From contig CACZBF010000002.1 of the NCBI GenBank assembly GCA_902779355.1, positions 73,633-137,632 of the forward strand: a DNA stretch of 64,000 bases, written 5' to 3'. The notes beneath the pieces are model-generated. The model saw only the letters and a program-made list of their open reading frames with translations, searched no databases and was not told the DNA's origin. Made by a program: the position numbers and the translations under genes. Shown piece after piece: positions 1 through 7,860 of this stretch; position 1 is the first letter of the stretch; every line of letters starts with the position of its first letter. This DNA is from an uncultured Lachnospiraceae bacterium (lineage in GTDB: Bacteria; Bacillota; Clostridia; Lachnospirales; Lachnospiraceae).

Positions 1-65
1 ACGGTTGTTGCAAGCGTCAGGATGCAAAAGAGCATGACGCCCGCGAGTTTCCTGAATTTTTTCAT
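1..65 (-). CDS. Start of a secreted or membrane protein, cut by the left edge
   Basis: Only the first 21 codons are in the window. They read MKKFRKLAGVMLFCILTLAT and then run off the edge: a basic start (KKFRK) followed by a hydrophobic stretch, which is a signal peptide or first membrane segment. The start is supported by a GGAGG about 8 bases upstream of the ATG and by a good promoter at 140-168. The function cannot be told from this piece. A cysteine lies in the hydrophobic stretch, but too little is visible to call a lipobox. Confidence 0.6.
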   Translation of the reverse strand, partial: MKKFRKLAGVMLFCILTLATT

Positions 66-139
66 TGTCCATTCCTCCAATCGAGCCGCGCCTTCTCTCC
101 GGCACAGCAAATCCTGTCCACATGTTTCTTTACTCAAGG

Positions 140-168
140 ATTTTGCCACACTTGGTTTTTTTTGTCAA
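140..168 (-). promoter_or_regulatory. Sigma-A promoter for the left-edge gene
   Basis: On the minus strand a perfect -35 TTGACA (163-168) is separated by 17 bases from a -10 CAAAAT (140-145). The predicted start near 133 gives a leader of about 68 bases before the ATG at 65. The rest of 66-347 shows no gene I can support. Confidence 0.6.
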
Positions 169-347
169 AAAGTCAGCCTACCGCACCCGAAGGGCATCCG
201 CTTCTTGGCGATGCCTTATACAGTTATACAGGATGAACAGTTCAGAGCATCTTGCAGACCGCACCATGCTCCATGCATGGAAAGTCAGTTTTCTCCATCC
301 CTTCACCGGTGAACCGGTTACAATTACTGCTCCCCTGCCGGTTGATC

Positions 348-1247
348 TTACATCGATACTATCTCATTCATCCGGATCTTAAGCGCTCCCTCATAGATCC
401 GAACCGGAACGGCATCCTCAAAACTGTAAATATATACCATCATTGGCTCTCCCGCGATGTAGGTTGTCACACGCTCTGTGGCGGCGTCAACAATCCAATA
501 TTCACGCGTGCCGGAGCACATGTATTTATGCATTTTTTCATTGTAATCGCGATGTCTGGTGCTTTCCGAAACGACTTCTATGACCCAGTCCGGCGCGCCC
601 ATAATACCGCCTTCAAATAGCTTTGCATCATCACACAGGATCGCCAGATCCGGAATCAGCAGTGTCTCTTCTTCTTCGTCCGGGTATACATTCACACCTA
701 CATTGAACATACGGCATTTTCCATGATGCTCTTCGATAAACCTGTCAATCTTTTTTCCCAGTTTTTGAACGAGCATCTGATGCGACAAAGACGGCGCTTC
801 ATTGAAGATCAGATGCCCGTCCAGAAGTTCTATCATTTTGTCCTCGCCAATTTCGTGAAGAACGCCGGTCGTAACCCTTTCATGATCCCAAAGCGCCAGG
901 TTTCCGAAGGTCTCTTTTTGATCTTCCGGTACAGCAAAAGGAAGCGGCGCATTGGTCAGGTGATGCTCCCTGCGATATTTTTTTTCAAACTGTCTTTGGT
1001 CCACCGGATCCTCCGGATGCTCCTTCATATATGCAAACAACGCGTCGCGATAGGCCTTTAGCCGGCTCATCATCTCCTCACGTGACAGCGCTCTGTCCAG
1101 CTTCTCTACAGTCACATAGGACGGATTCTTCGTCTCACCGGTCATAATCTTGCTGACCGTACTGACAGGAAGCCCTGCAAGATCCGCAAGACGCGCCGAC
1201 GTCAGCTTCAATCTCTTCTTTCTCTCTTTCAGATCCGACACATCCAT
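348..1247 (-). CDS. XRE helix-turn-helix fused to Uma2-type nuclease domain (DUF820)
   Basis: About 299 residues. Residues 1-55 are a XRE-like DNA-binding domain (LADLAGLPVSTVSKIMTGE). The C-terminal half is a Uma2/DUF820 domain of the PD-(D/E)XK fold: PDLAIL, then APDWVIEVVS with the conserved E, a downstream K and the EYWIVD strand, so the metal-binding residues look intact. An earlier in-frame start at 1322 is unlikely, because a promoter (1291-1319) lies inside that extension; the ATG at 1247 has AAAGGA upstream. Uma2 proteins are very common in bacteria but their role is poorly known. The HTH fusion suggests DNA-targeted or self-regulated expression, which is inference. Confidence 0.8.
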   Translation of the reverse strand: MDVSDLKERKKRLKLTSARLADLAGLPVSTVSKIMTGETKNPSYVTVEKLDRALSREEMMSRLKAYRDALFAYMKEHPEDPVDQRQFEKKYRREHHLTNAPLPFAVPEDQKETFGNLALWDHERVTTGVLHEIGEDKMIELLDGHLIFNEAPSLSHQMLVQKLGKKIDRFIEEHHGKCRMFNVGVNVYPDEEEETLLIPDLAILCDDAKLFEGGIMGAPDWVIEVVSESTRHRDYNEKMHKYMCSGTREYWIVDAATERVTTYIAGEPMMVYIYSFEDAVPVRIYEGALKIRMNEIVSM

Positions 1248-1290
1248 ATAACCCTGTCCTTTCGCCCGTATCCGCTGTTTCCCTACGGTC

Positions 1291-1319
1291 ATCATAACAA
1301 CATTCCAGGAATACGTCAA
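1291..1319 (-). promoter_or_regulatory. Promoter of the XRE-Uma2 gene
   Basis: The -35 TTGACG (1314-1319), a 17-base spacer and the -10 TATGAT (1291-1296) read on the minus strand. The spacer contains the small inverted repeat TTCCTGGAA, a candidate autoregulatory site for the encoded HTH. The start near 1284 gives a 37-base leader to the ATG at 1247. Confidence 0.65.
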
Positions 1320-1321
1320 CA

Positions 1322-1349
1322 AAAAATACCCGCATACGGGTATTTTTTT
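1322..1349. terminator. Short hairpin terminator, could act on both strands
   Basis: TACCCG / CGGGTA stem with the loop CATA, flanked by an A-run on one side and a T-run on the other, so it can terminate in either direction. It lies just upstream of the XRE-Uma2 promoter and probably insulates it from the TelA operon. Confidence 0.6.
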
Positions 1350-1366
1350 GAACCTCTCGTTTAAAA

Positions 1367-1395
1367 AAAGAGCATAGCGCTCGGCTATGCTCTTT
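1367..1395 (-). terminator. Rho-independent terminator of the XpaC-TelA operon
   Basis: A 12-bp perfect stem AAAGAGCATAGC / GCTATGCTCTTT with a 5-base loop, followed on the minus strand by a T-run. It sits about 50 bases after the telA stop codon. Confidence 0.8.
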
Positions 1396-1442
1396 GGTGC
1401 GTTGTGTATGCTTTGCCATGCCCGGCAGGCAGTTTCGGGAGA

Positions 1443-2588
1443 TCAGTTCTTGCTCGCTTCGAGCATCTTCTGCTTCAGCTGGTTCTCGATCTCGACGAGT
1501 TCTTTCTCAGCCTCGGCACGTTTCACCTTGCCCTCTGCCTGAATCCGTACTACCTCATCAAGCGTATTGATCAGCGTCTCGTTGGTGTGACGCAGCGTCT
1601 CGATCTCGACGATGCCGCGCTCGGATTCTTTGGCCGCTTCGATGGTCGCCATCTGCAGCGCGTCTGCATTCTTGCGGAGCAGCTCGTTTGTCGTATCGGA
1701 AACCTCGCGCTGTGCCTTTGCGGCTTCTCCAGCATGCTGTACGCCAAGCGCAATGACCATCTGGTTCTTCCAGAGCGGGATCGTATTTACGATCGTGGAC
1801 TGGATCTTTTCCGCCATCATGGTGTCGGAGCTCTGGATCATACGGATCTGCGGCGCCGTCTGCAGCGAGATCGTACGGGTCAGTTCGAGGTCATAGATCT
1901 TCTTTTCGAAGCGATCGCACATCGATGCGTAATCCTTCGCCGCCTGTACATCCTCCTGCAATCCGCTCTCCTCTGCTTTTTTCTGCAGCTCCACGAGCTT
2001 GCCGTTACGGGCCTCCTCCAGCTTCTGTTTGCCGGCCACAATGTACATGGAAAGTTCCTTGAAGTAAGCAAGGTTTGCGTCGTACATCTTGTCCAGAAGC
2101 TCGATATCCTTCATCAAGGTGACCTGATGCTTTTCGAGCTCGGTGCAGATCGTGTTCACGTTGGTCTCCACCTTGTCGTACTTCGCCTTCAGTCCCATCG
2201 CCTTGTTGGCGGTCTTTTTGAAGAAGGCCTTGATGCCCTTTTCGTTCTCATCGACCTCGAAATTCTTCAGCTCTGCGATCAGGCCGGTCAGCATTTCACC
2301 GGTCTCGCCCATATCCTTTGCGCGCACGGAAGAAAGTGCTTTTTCCGAAAACTCGGAAAGCTTCTTCTGTGTACCCGCACCGTAATTCAGCACCGCATTG
2401 CTATCCGACAGATCAATCTGCGACACAAACGCATCCACCTGCGCCTGCTCCTCGGGGGTCAACTGGATGTCTTCCGTAATCTCCTCTGTCTTAACTTCCG
2501 CGATCTCCTGCTTGGGCTGCGGCGCATCACCGACGCCAAAGGTCAGGGTAGGTGCTGTGGTTTCAAACTCCTTGAATTCGTTTTCCAT
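1443..2588 (-). CDS. TelA-family protein (toxic anion resistance)
   Basis: 381 residues, the usual length for the TelA (PF05816) family. The N-terminal 50 residues are acidic and low in complexity; the rest is almost all helix, with family stretches such as QIRMIQSSDTMMAEKIQSTI and NTIPLWKNQMVIALG, and it ends in a basic coiled coil. TelA proteins are linked to tellurite and envelope stress, but their biochemistry is not settled. The gene lies 18 bases after the XpaC gene on the same strand, the standard XpaC-TelA pairing in Firmicutes, and is followed by a strong terminator. The call is firm at family level; tellurite resistance itself is not shown. Confidence 0.9.
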   Translation of the reverse strand: MENEFKEFETTAPTLTFGVGDAPQPKQEIAEVKTEEITEDIQLTPEEQAQVDAFVSQIDLSDSNAVLNYGAGTQKKLSEFSEKALSSVRAKDMGETGEMLTGLIAELKNFEVDENEKGIKAFFKKTANKAMGLKAKYDKVETNVNTICTELEKHQVTLMKDIELLDKMYDANLAYFKELSMYIVAGKQKLEEARNGKLVELQKKAEESGLQEDVQAAKDYASMCDRFEKKIYDLELTRTISLQTAPQIRMIQSSDTMMAEKIQSTIVNTIPLWKNQMVIALGVQHAGEAAKAQREVSDTTNELLRKNADALQMATIEAAKESERGIVEIETLRHTNETLINTLDEVVRIQAEGKVKRAEAEKELVEIENQLKQKMLEASKN

Positions 2589-2606
2589 GGCTTTTTGTCT
2601 CCTTCT

Positions 2607-3863
2607 TTATACTGGCACTTTTTCTTTTTCTTTCTCAGTCTGCAGTTCGGAATCAGTCAGTCCGTCCTGCGCCATCATGGTTTTCATGACGGAAATATCC
2701 GTGGATACATCCCAAGCCGTATCTTCAAAAAGCTTGTCCAGAAGCTTCTCAAATGCGTCGTTGATCACGTCCATCGCCTCTTCGATCTCGCGCTTCGTCG
2801 AGAGGATATTGTCCCCTGTCGCACCCGGCGCACAGACGTCACGGTAGGAAGCGAGGAGCTTATCCGTCGTCGGCAGGTAGTAGGTCATAAACTTGCGCAA
2901 TTCCTTTGCGCTGGACGGGTTGCGCTGCACCTGCTCGAAGATCCGTTTCATGATGTTTTCCAATTGGTAAAGTTTCTGTGACATGATCTCCGTATCCGGG
3001 ATCTCATCGTTGTAGTTGCGCACCTTGAGGAGATAAGCATGCCCCTCCGCGAGCAGCGCCTTGACATCCTCCGGAAGATCGGAGTCTGCGATATCGCTCT
3101 GTGCCTTCTTTTCTGCCTTGGCGTTTTGGATCTTTTCCGTCTCCAGAGCAATACGCTGCGCCTCAAGGTTCAGATACTCCTGATATGCTTCCGATGTCAG
3201 CATCAGCGTCGAATGATCTTTATCAAACTCTGCAAAAGAAAAGAACTCCTTATCCTTCATCTTTTTCAGATCGGAAAGCACTTTTTTGCGGGAGCGTCCG
3301 GTCGCCTGCATGATCTTTTCCACGGAAAGGATCGACGAATCCTCCGCAATCTTTCCATACTGGTAATAAAGCTCTGCCAGATGGTGCAGCTTCCCCCCGC
3401 GTCCGGAAAGGATCGCAAGAAACACTGTCAACCCGCTAAAGGCGATCAGCCCTCCGAGGAAGACCGGATTCATCAGTGATATCAGCCACAAAAACAAAAA
3501 CACAAGCGCCGGGATTCCGGTAAAAAGCATCCCGATGCCGCCGCCGATCATGGAGCCGAGTCCGAGGCTGCGCTTGATGCGCTTTTGAAAGAACGGCGTG
3601 TCCATATTCATCGGTGCGTTCCGGATATTGCTGTAATGCCGCGGCATCTCATACTCGGTGGAGTTGTACGACATGTTCTCCTGCCGCGCCTTTTTCACGT
3701 TATCCGCAGCATCGCCGGTTGCGTTTTTGATCTGCGACGTTGCGCTTTCTACCGATTGCCGGATCTGCTCGCCGAGATTCTGAAACTGCTGAGACTGCAC
3801 AGCTTCACTGACTTTATTCGTGATTTCTTTTATAGTTCCGAAAACGATATCGTCTTTGCTCAT
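2607..3863 (-). CDS. XpaC-family membrane protein, partner of TelA
   Basis: About 418 residues. The first 75 are polar and helical (MSKDDIVFGTIKEITNKV); then a hydrophobic hairpin around 105-155 gives two membrane segments, followed by a cytoplasmic helical domain with a winged-helix-like piece (MQATGRSRKKVLSDLKKM). This matches the XpaC / '5-bromo-4-chloroindolyl phosphate hydrolysis' family (PF10112), whose name comes from an old phenotype and does not prove phosphatase activity. The ATG at 3863 is chosen because family members start MSKDD; another ATG four codons upstream (3875) is possible, and neither has a good Shine-Dalgarno. It forms an operon with TelA. Confidence 0.85.
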   Translation of the reverse strand: MSKDDIVFGTIKEITNKVSEAVQSQQFQNLGEQIRQSVESATSQIKNATGDAADNVKKARQENMSYNSTEYEMPRHYSNIRNAPMNMDTPFFQKRIKRSLGLGSMIGGGIGMLFTGIPALVFLFLWLISLMNPVFLGGLIAFSGLTVFLAILSGRGGKLHHLAELYYQYGKIAEDSSILSVEKIMQATGRSRKKVLSDLKKMKDKEFFSFAEFDKDHSTLMLTSEAYQEYLNLEAQRIALETEKIQNAKAEKKAQSDIADSDLPEDVKALLAEGHAYLLKVRNYNDEIPDTEIMSQKLYQLENIMKRIFEQVQRNPSSAKELRKFMTYYLPTTDKLLASYRDVCAPGATGDNILSTKREIEEAMDVINDAFEKLLDKLFEDTAWDVSTDISVMKTMMAQDGLTDSELQTEKEKEKVPV

Positions 3864-3905
3864 GTCACCTATCATATACTATTTTTATATAAAAGAAAAG
3901 GGTTC

Positions 3906-5018
3906 TCACTTCCCCAGTGCGAACCGAAGCGGGGTTTTGCGGAGAATGAAGTTGAAGAGCGTCAGGATGCCGACGCTGCCTGCGACTTCCACGACGACGC
4001 GAACCCAGAACATCGCGCCACTATCGGCCTGCAGAATGTGAAGCTTGAAAAAGATTCTCTCCATCAGCGGGAAACAGATCCCCTGGTGAAGGAGGAAATA
4101 GACAAGCGAATACTTGCCGATGTACTTGATCGGACGGATCGGATAGATCCCGCCCAGCACGATCGTCGCAAAGATGCCGGCGAAGGCCGACAGGAACATA
4201 AACGGCAGAAAGCCGTATTGATTGTAATACATTTCAAGCCCCTGCCCGGCAACAACCCAGTTCAGGAAGCAGAACAACCCGTTGCAGAGGAACGCCAGCG
4301 TAAACATCAGGACACCCCATTTGCGCACGCGGTAGCTCTTATCCTTGAAGAGCCATTTGTCGAGCAGCTCGTACTTCTTCAGAAGCCAGCCCGCATAGAA
4401 GAACGGCAGCGCCGTCAATGCGGCATCCACATTCCACGGCAGGGCTTTTTGACCCAGCGCATAATAAATGAAGCCGGCAGCTGCGATCGCACATACGACC
4501 ACGGCGCGGATCCATTCTTTTTTCAGAAAACGAACGATGAAATAAAAGAGAAAACTCAGTACAAAGAGACATGCCAGAAACCAGAACGTCCACATCCGCT
4601 TCTGGATGAGAAGGCCAAGTACATCCCGGCAAAGCACGGAGACCGGCTGCTGCGCCCCCATCCGGCTCCAGTCAAACGTCCCGCCGTAGCTGTCAATGCT
4701 GACGAGCTTCGTCCCCTGGAACATCGGCGCGTACATCCAGCTGAGAGCGCCCTTTTCCACAAAAATGTCCCACAGGATCATCGGGACCGCGAGACAAAAA
4801 TAGGGCACCAGCATGCCTGTGACCTTCCTCTTGGCAAACGCCGCAAACGATTCCCTCGTCGAGAAAAGATACCCGGAAAGCAGGAAAAACAGCGGCAGAT
4901 GGAAAGAATAGATCAAAGATCCCACCGGTGTCCATTCACATAGATGCGCGACCATGACGAGAAGGATGCCGTATCCCCTCGCCATGTCGAGCCAATCCAT
5001 TCGCTTCATTTCATTCAT
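3906..5018 (-). CDS. Acyltransferase family 3 membrane protein
   Basis: 370 residues with about ten hydrophobic segments. It opens with the Acyl_transf_3 signature (MDWLDMARGYGILLVMVAHL), containing the R and H expected for acyl transfer, followed by FHLPLFFLLSGYLF. Enzymes of this family O-acetylate surface sugars, peptidoglycan or secreted compounds; the acceptor cannot be read from sequence. Its start codon overlaps the stop of the upstream hydrolase by four bases (ATGA), so the two are translationally coupled. The pairing suggests a lipid or ester-related role, but this is inference. Confidence 0.85.
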   Translation of the reverse strand: MNEMKRMDWLDMARGYGILLVMVAHLCEWTPVGSLIYSFHLPLFFLLSGYLFSTRESFAAFAKRKVTGMLVPYFCLAVPMILWDIFVEKGALSWMYAPMFQGTKLVSIDSYGGTFDWSRMGAQQPVSVLCRDVLGLLIQKRMWTFWFLACLFVLSFLFYFIVRFLKKEWIRAVVVCAIAAAGFIYYALGQKALPWNVDAALTALPFFYAGWLLKKYELLDKWLFKDKSYRVRKWGVLMFTLAFLCNGLFCFLNWVVAGQGLEMYYNQYGFLPFMFLSAFAGIFATIVLGGIYPIRPIKYIGKYSLVYFLLHQGICFPLMERIFFKLHILQADSGAMFWVRVVVEVAGSVGILTLFNFILRKTPLRFALGK

Positions 5019-5950
5019 GCGATTCGCACATTCATCCAGGCAAGGATGTCCTTTCCCACCTTCTCTTTGTCCGTCTCGTTCAGGATCTCATGGCGGTCGT
5101 TTTCATAAAGCTGCCAGGTCACATCTTCCACGCCCGCCTCCTGGTAAAGGTCGTAAACCTTCTTGACACCGACGCCAAGATCCCCCACCGGGTCATCCTG
5201 CCCGGATACGATAAAGAGCGGAAGTTTCTTCGGGATCGCTGCGATCCCCTGCGCGCTGCAGGAGAAAAGCACCGCTTCGAACAGTCCCATGTATGCATTT
5301 ACGGTAAACAAATATGTACATTTCGGATCTGCGTAATATTTTTTCACGATCTCCGTATCCTTGGTCAGCCAGCTGTTGGTCACGTCCGCCCCGTCCAGGC
5401 TGTACTGCTTGTACGGCTTGCTGTAGGAAAGCTTCTGCAGGAGTTTGCTCCTGTGATGCCAGCCAAGGAACGCCGCCTGGAACTTCGCAATGCCCATCGC
5501 AGCTTTCACTGTGCCTTCCGGCATATAACCCGTTCCCATAATGATGGCGCCGGTCAGCCCCTCGCCGTATTTCGCGAGATACTGCCGCAGCAGATAAGAC
5601 CCCATGGAATGCCCGAGCATGAAGTAAGGCTTCCCTTCCTCCTGACAGATCGTCCGCAGTGTATGCATATCCGTCACCCAGATATTGCTCGGCCCGTCGC
5701 CGACATAGCCCCAGTCCTCTTTGCTGATGATCGAATCGCCGTGTCCGACGTGATCATGGCCGACGACGAGATAGCCTTCGTCGGTCAGATACTCTGCAAA
5801 GCCTTCATAACGCTCGATGTACTCCACCATGCCGTGCGTGATCTGTAAGATCGCGCGATAATTTCCATCTTCCGGCGTCCATTTCACCGCATGGATCGGC
5901 GTGCGTCCGTCCTTGGATGGAAATGTAAAATCCTCTCTCACTGCTCCCAT
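5015..5950 (-). CDS. Alpha/beta hydrolase, monoacylglycerol lipase-like
   Basis: 311 residues without a signal peptide, so probably cytoplasmic. The nucleophile elbow GHSMGS, the acid in SGQDDPVGD and the histidine in NDRHEILNE form a complete Ser-Asp-His triad in the expected order. The ITHGMVEY and GHDHVGHGDS segments match the lysophospholipase/monoglyceride lipase type (Hydrolase_4). The ATG at 5950 has a purine-rich GGGGAAAAG upstream. It is coupled to the acyltransferase downstream. Physiological substrate unknown; a short-chain or monoacyl ester is the family expectation. Confidence 0.85.
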   Translation of the reverse strand: MGAVREDFTFPSKDGRTPIHAVKWTPEDGNYRAILQITHGMVEYIERYEGFAEYLTDEGYLVVGHDHVGHGDSIISKEDWGYVGDGPSNIWVTDMHTLRTICQEEGKPYFMLGHSMGSYLLRQYLAKYGEGLTGAIIMGTGYMPEGTVKAAMGIAKFQAAFLGWHHRSKLLQKLSYSKPYKQYSLDGADVTNSWLTKDTEIVKKYYADPKCTYLFTVNAYMGLFEAVLFSCSAQGIAAIPKKLPLFIVSGQDDPVGDLGVGVKKVYDLYQEAGVEDVTWQLYENDRHEILNETDKEKVGKDILAWMNVRIA

Positions 5951-5996
5951 ACTTTTCCCCTTTCCCCTCTTAGGATGTGATTGTGATCCTTCGTCT

Positions 5997-7028
5997 CTAT
6001 GCTTCTACGTCCCGGATGGTCGATTCTGCCCCATCAGCCTGAGTTTGACTACAGGCTGAAAACGAGATCCGGCCAAGTGTCCCGGCAAACTCGTCCTCCG
6101 CCTTGTCGGATGCTTTCTGCTCATCCATAAAGTTCGCGCCAAGCGATTCCATCTCATCCAGGATCGCATTTTGTTTATCAAAGATCTTCCGCAGTTTTTT
6201 CTGTACGGACTCTGCAAGTTTTCGAAGTGCCGGCAGCTCCTCCTTCGCGGATAGGCTTCTCCCTGCCGATTGATTGTTCTTGATCCGCTCCTCATGGTTG
6301 GTCAGCGTCCGATAGCAGGCCTTGTTTACATCCGTCTGCATCACATTCATCTTCTCAACGGAAGCATCAAGCGCATCCATCCGCGCATGCAGGCTTTGTA
6401 ATTTCTCTGTCAGGCTTTGCAGCGCGCGTTCTTCTTTTTCGGATTCGATGCGGATGTCCTCTGCGGTCTGCACAAACTTCGATGCCGATTCTCCCATGCG
6501 GCCTGCATCGATCGCCGCCGTCAGCGACATCACGCTCACATTACGGAAAAAGGCGGAAAGCGCCTTGGTCTCCTCCTGTACGGCAGCGAGCTCCTCACGG
6601 ATATCCTTTGCCCCATCGGCAAGTTCTTTCGCCGGGGTGGAAAAATGCTTGTTCTGCTCGACAAGATCAGTCAGCTCCTGCTTCGTCTCGTTCATCGCAT
6701 CGGAAAGGCTCGCCGCTCCCGCGCCGGAGCTGCGGATTTCCTCTTCCAACGCCTGCAGTCGCTTTTCGAGATCAGACGCTTCTTTGTCACCGTCATTTGC
6801 CAGTTCTCCGCCTGCATGGACGTAGTCTACGACCTTCGTCAATGACTTGTCCATTTCAGTCCGGTATCCGGCTTGTTTTTCAAAATAGGTTGCTCCGTTT
6901 TCTTTAAGCTTCGCAAGATCCGAAAGAAGGTTTTCATACTCCTCGATCTGCGCTGTTTTCTCCTGAATCTCTTCGGCCATCCCCCTGACCGAGCCGAGAT
7001 TCAGGCTGCCTACATTGACACCAAACAT
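5997..7028 (-). CDS. Soluble coiled-coil protein with chemoreceptor-like hairpin
   Basis: 343 residues, strongly helical, no membrane segment. Residues around 165-215 (FRNVSVMSLTAAIDAGRMGE, then FVQTAEDIRIESEKEERAL) resemble the cytoplasmic tip of methyl-accepting chemotaxis proteins, where the usual text is NLLALNAAIEAARAGE..GFAVVA. The match is partial and no CheW, CheA or flagellar gene is near. It could be a cytosolic signalling protein or a diverged structural coiled coil. The ATG at 7028 has GGAGG at a good distance and a TACAAT -10 box upstream. The last 20 residues hold a lone cysteine and have no clear role. Confidence 0.65.
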   Translation of the reverse strand: MFGVNVGSLNLGSVRGMAEEIQEKTAQIEEYENLLSDLAKLKENGATYFEKQAGYRTEMDKSLTKVVDYVHAGGELANDGDKEASDLEKRLQALEEEIRSSGAGAASLSDAMNETKQELTDLVEQNKHFSTPAKELADGAKDIREELAAVQEETKALSAFFRNVSVMSLTAAIDAGRMGESASKFVQTAEDIRIESEKEERALQSLTEKLQSLHARMDALDASVEKMNVMQTDVNKACYRTLTNHEERIKNNQSAGRSLSAKEELPALRKLAESVQKKLRKIFDKQNAILDEMESLGANFMDEQKASDKAEDEFAGTLGRISFSACSQTQADGAESTIRDVEA

Positions 7029-7059
7029 CTCTTCCTCCGCCTTAAGTGTAGTTACTCTT

Positions 7060-7088
7060 ATTGTACCACTTTTTTTGCGGATTCAAAG
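7060..7088 (-). promoter_or_regulatory. Promoter of the chemoreceptor-like gene
   Basis: On the minus strand a -10 TACAAT (7060-7065) lies 17 bases from a weaker -35 CTTTGA (7083-7088). The start near 7053 leaves a leader of about 25 bases carrying the GGAGG. Confidence 0.45.
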
Positions 7089-7119
7089 TGTTTCCTGCAA
7101 GGCCAGCACAGTTTTTTCA

Positions 7120-7401
7120 TCATACTACATGGATCTGGATGCGATTCAAAAAAGGTCTCCCCAGTTGGTCCAAAGCGCGCCGTGCTTTGCTGTACTGACT
7201 GCGATGCGTGCGGACTGTGCAGATCTCATCTTTCTGACGCAAAAAAGCCCTTTGGATCAAAGAGCCTTTCGTCCAGGTCTGCGTAAACGGAATCCCCCGC
7301 TCCACAAATGTCTCCATCAAAAGACGCCCCGTACGCTTATCCGTCAGCGTGCAAAGTACAACGTCACGATCATTGACCTCCCGTATGGATTTTGCTGCCA
7401 T
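7120..7401 (-). CDS. Unknown 93-residue basic protein, second gene of an XRE module
   Basis: I do not recognise this family. The product is basic (pI clearly above 9 by eye) with the central motif TQTWTKGSLIQRAF and many Arg/Lys in the second half. It begins 12 bases after the stop of a small XRE regulator, with GGAG in the gap, so the two are almost certainly co-transcribed. Size, charge and partner fit a toxin-antitoxin-like pair, but no RelE/HigB motif is visible and the order (regulator first) is not diagnostic. The alternative is a nuclease-like accessory gene. The small size leaves some doubt that it is real. Confidence 0.5.
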   Translation of the reverse strand: MAAKSIREVNDRDVVLCTLTDKRTGRLLMETFVERGIPFTQTWTKGSLIQRAFLRQKDEICTVRTHRSQYSKARRALDQLGRPFLNRIQIHVV

Positions 7402-7413
7402 TTACCCCGCTCC

Positions 7414-7656
7414 CTACTTGATCAACAGCGATACCGTCTTCCCCAGGCACTCAAAAGTGCGGATCAAAAAGTCCAGACTCGGATTGTATCTGCCGCTCTC
7501 CAGGCGGGAGATGTTGGATTTCTGCGTCCCCATACGCTCTGCCAGCTCCTGCTGGGTCATCTCCTCCTGCAGGCGGATCCGTTTCAATTCACGGACCACT
7601 TCCTGTCGGCTCTTTAATCCCTCTTCACTTGGTGTCTTCTGTCTCCTTTTTCCCAT
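7414..7656 (-). CDS. Small XRE-family transcriptional regulator
   Basis: 80 residues. A basic N-terminal tail (MGKRRQKTPS) leads into a complete Cro/C1 helix-turn-helix: MTQQELAERMGTQKSNISRLESGRYNPSLDFL. No sensory domain follows, so regulation is probably by dimerisation or by its downstream partner. The ATG is preceded by TGGAG. A perfect 18-bp palindrome sits in the promoter spacer, which strongly suggests negative autoregulation. Confidence 0.85.
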   Translation of the reverse strand: MGKRRQKTPSEEGLKSRQEVVRELKRIRLQEEMTQQELAERMGTQKSNISRLESGRYNPSLDFLIRTFECLGKTVSLLIK

Positions 7657-7673
7657 CTTTCACTCCAGTTTCG

Positions 7674-7702
7674 ATGTTATCATATATGATAACTCAAGTC
7701 AA
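7674..7702 (-). promoter_or_regulatory. Promoter with palindromic operator of the XRE module
   Basis: On the minus strand -35 TTGACT (7697-7702), 17 bases, -10 TAACAT (7674-7679). The perfect palindrome GTTATCATATATGATAAC (7676-7693) fills the spacer and overlaps the -10, so a bound repressor would block RNA polymerase. Confidence 0.7.
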
Positions 7703-7709
7703 TATAAAA

Positions 7710-7843
7710 ACGGAAGACTGTCATATTTCAACGCAGGACACTTGCGTTCCAATGAAAAACGTAGCGGTACTAAATGTGCAAAGAACGCACATTAAGTACC
7801 GACGTTTTTCAACGGCCTGCTAATGAAATATAACAGTCTTCCG
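7710..7843. repeat. 134-bp nested inverted repeat (long hairpin; MITE-like or terminator)
   Basis: The outer arms (7710-7737 and 7816-7843) share ACGGAAGACTGT, ATATTTCA and GCAGG. The inner arms (7749-7779 and 7787-7814) share TGAAAAACGT, CGGTACT and AATGTGC around a loop of about 7 bases. One side has an 11-base bulge (about 7738-7748). On the minus strand the structure is followed by TTTTT, so it can end transcription of the one-TM protein gene at 7861. Its length and nested symmetry also fit a small non-autonomous mobile element; AT-rich flanks (ATATA / TATAT) could be a target duplication but this is weak. Confidence 0.7.
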
Positions 7844-7860
7844 TATATCAGACACATCTA

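Noticed and set aside
1404-2981. Long plus-strand open frame (525 codons) opposite TelA/XpaC
   Set aside because: Composition is Leu/Arg/His-rich with no domain; it spans two well-supported minus-strand genes and has no ribosome site. It is a mirror of their codon use.
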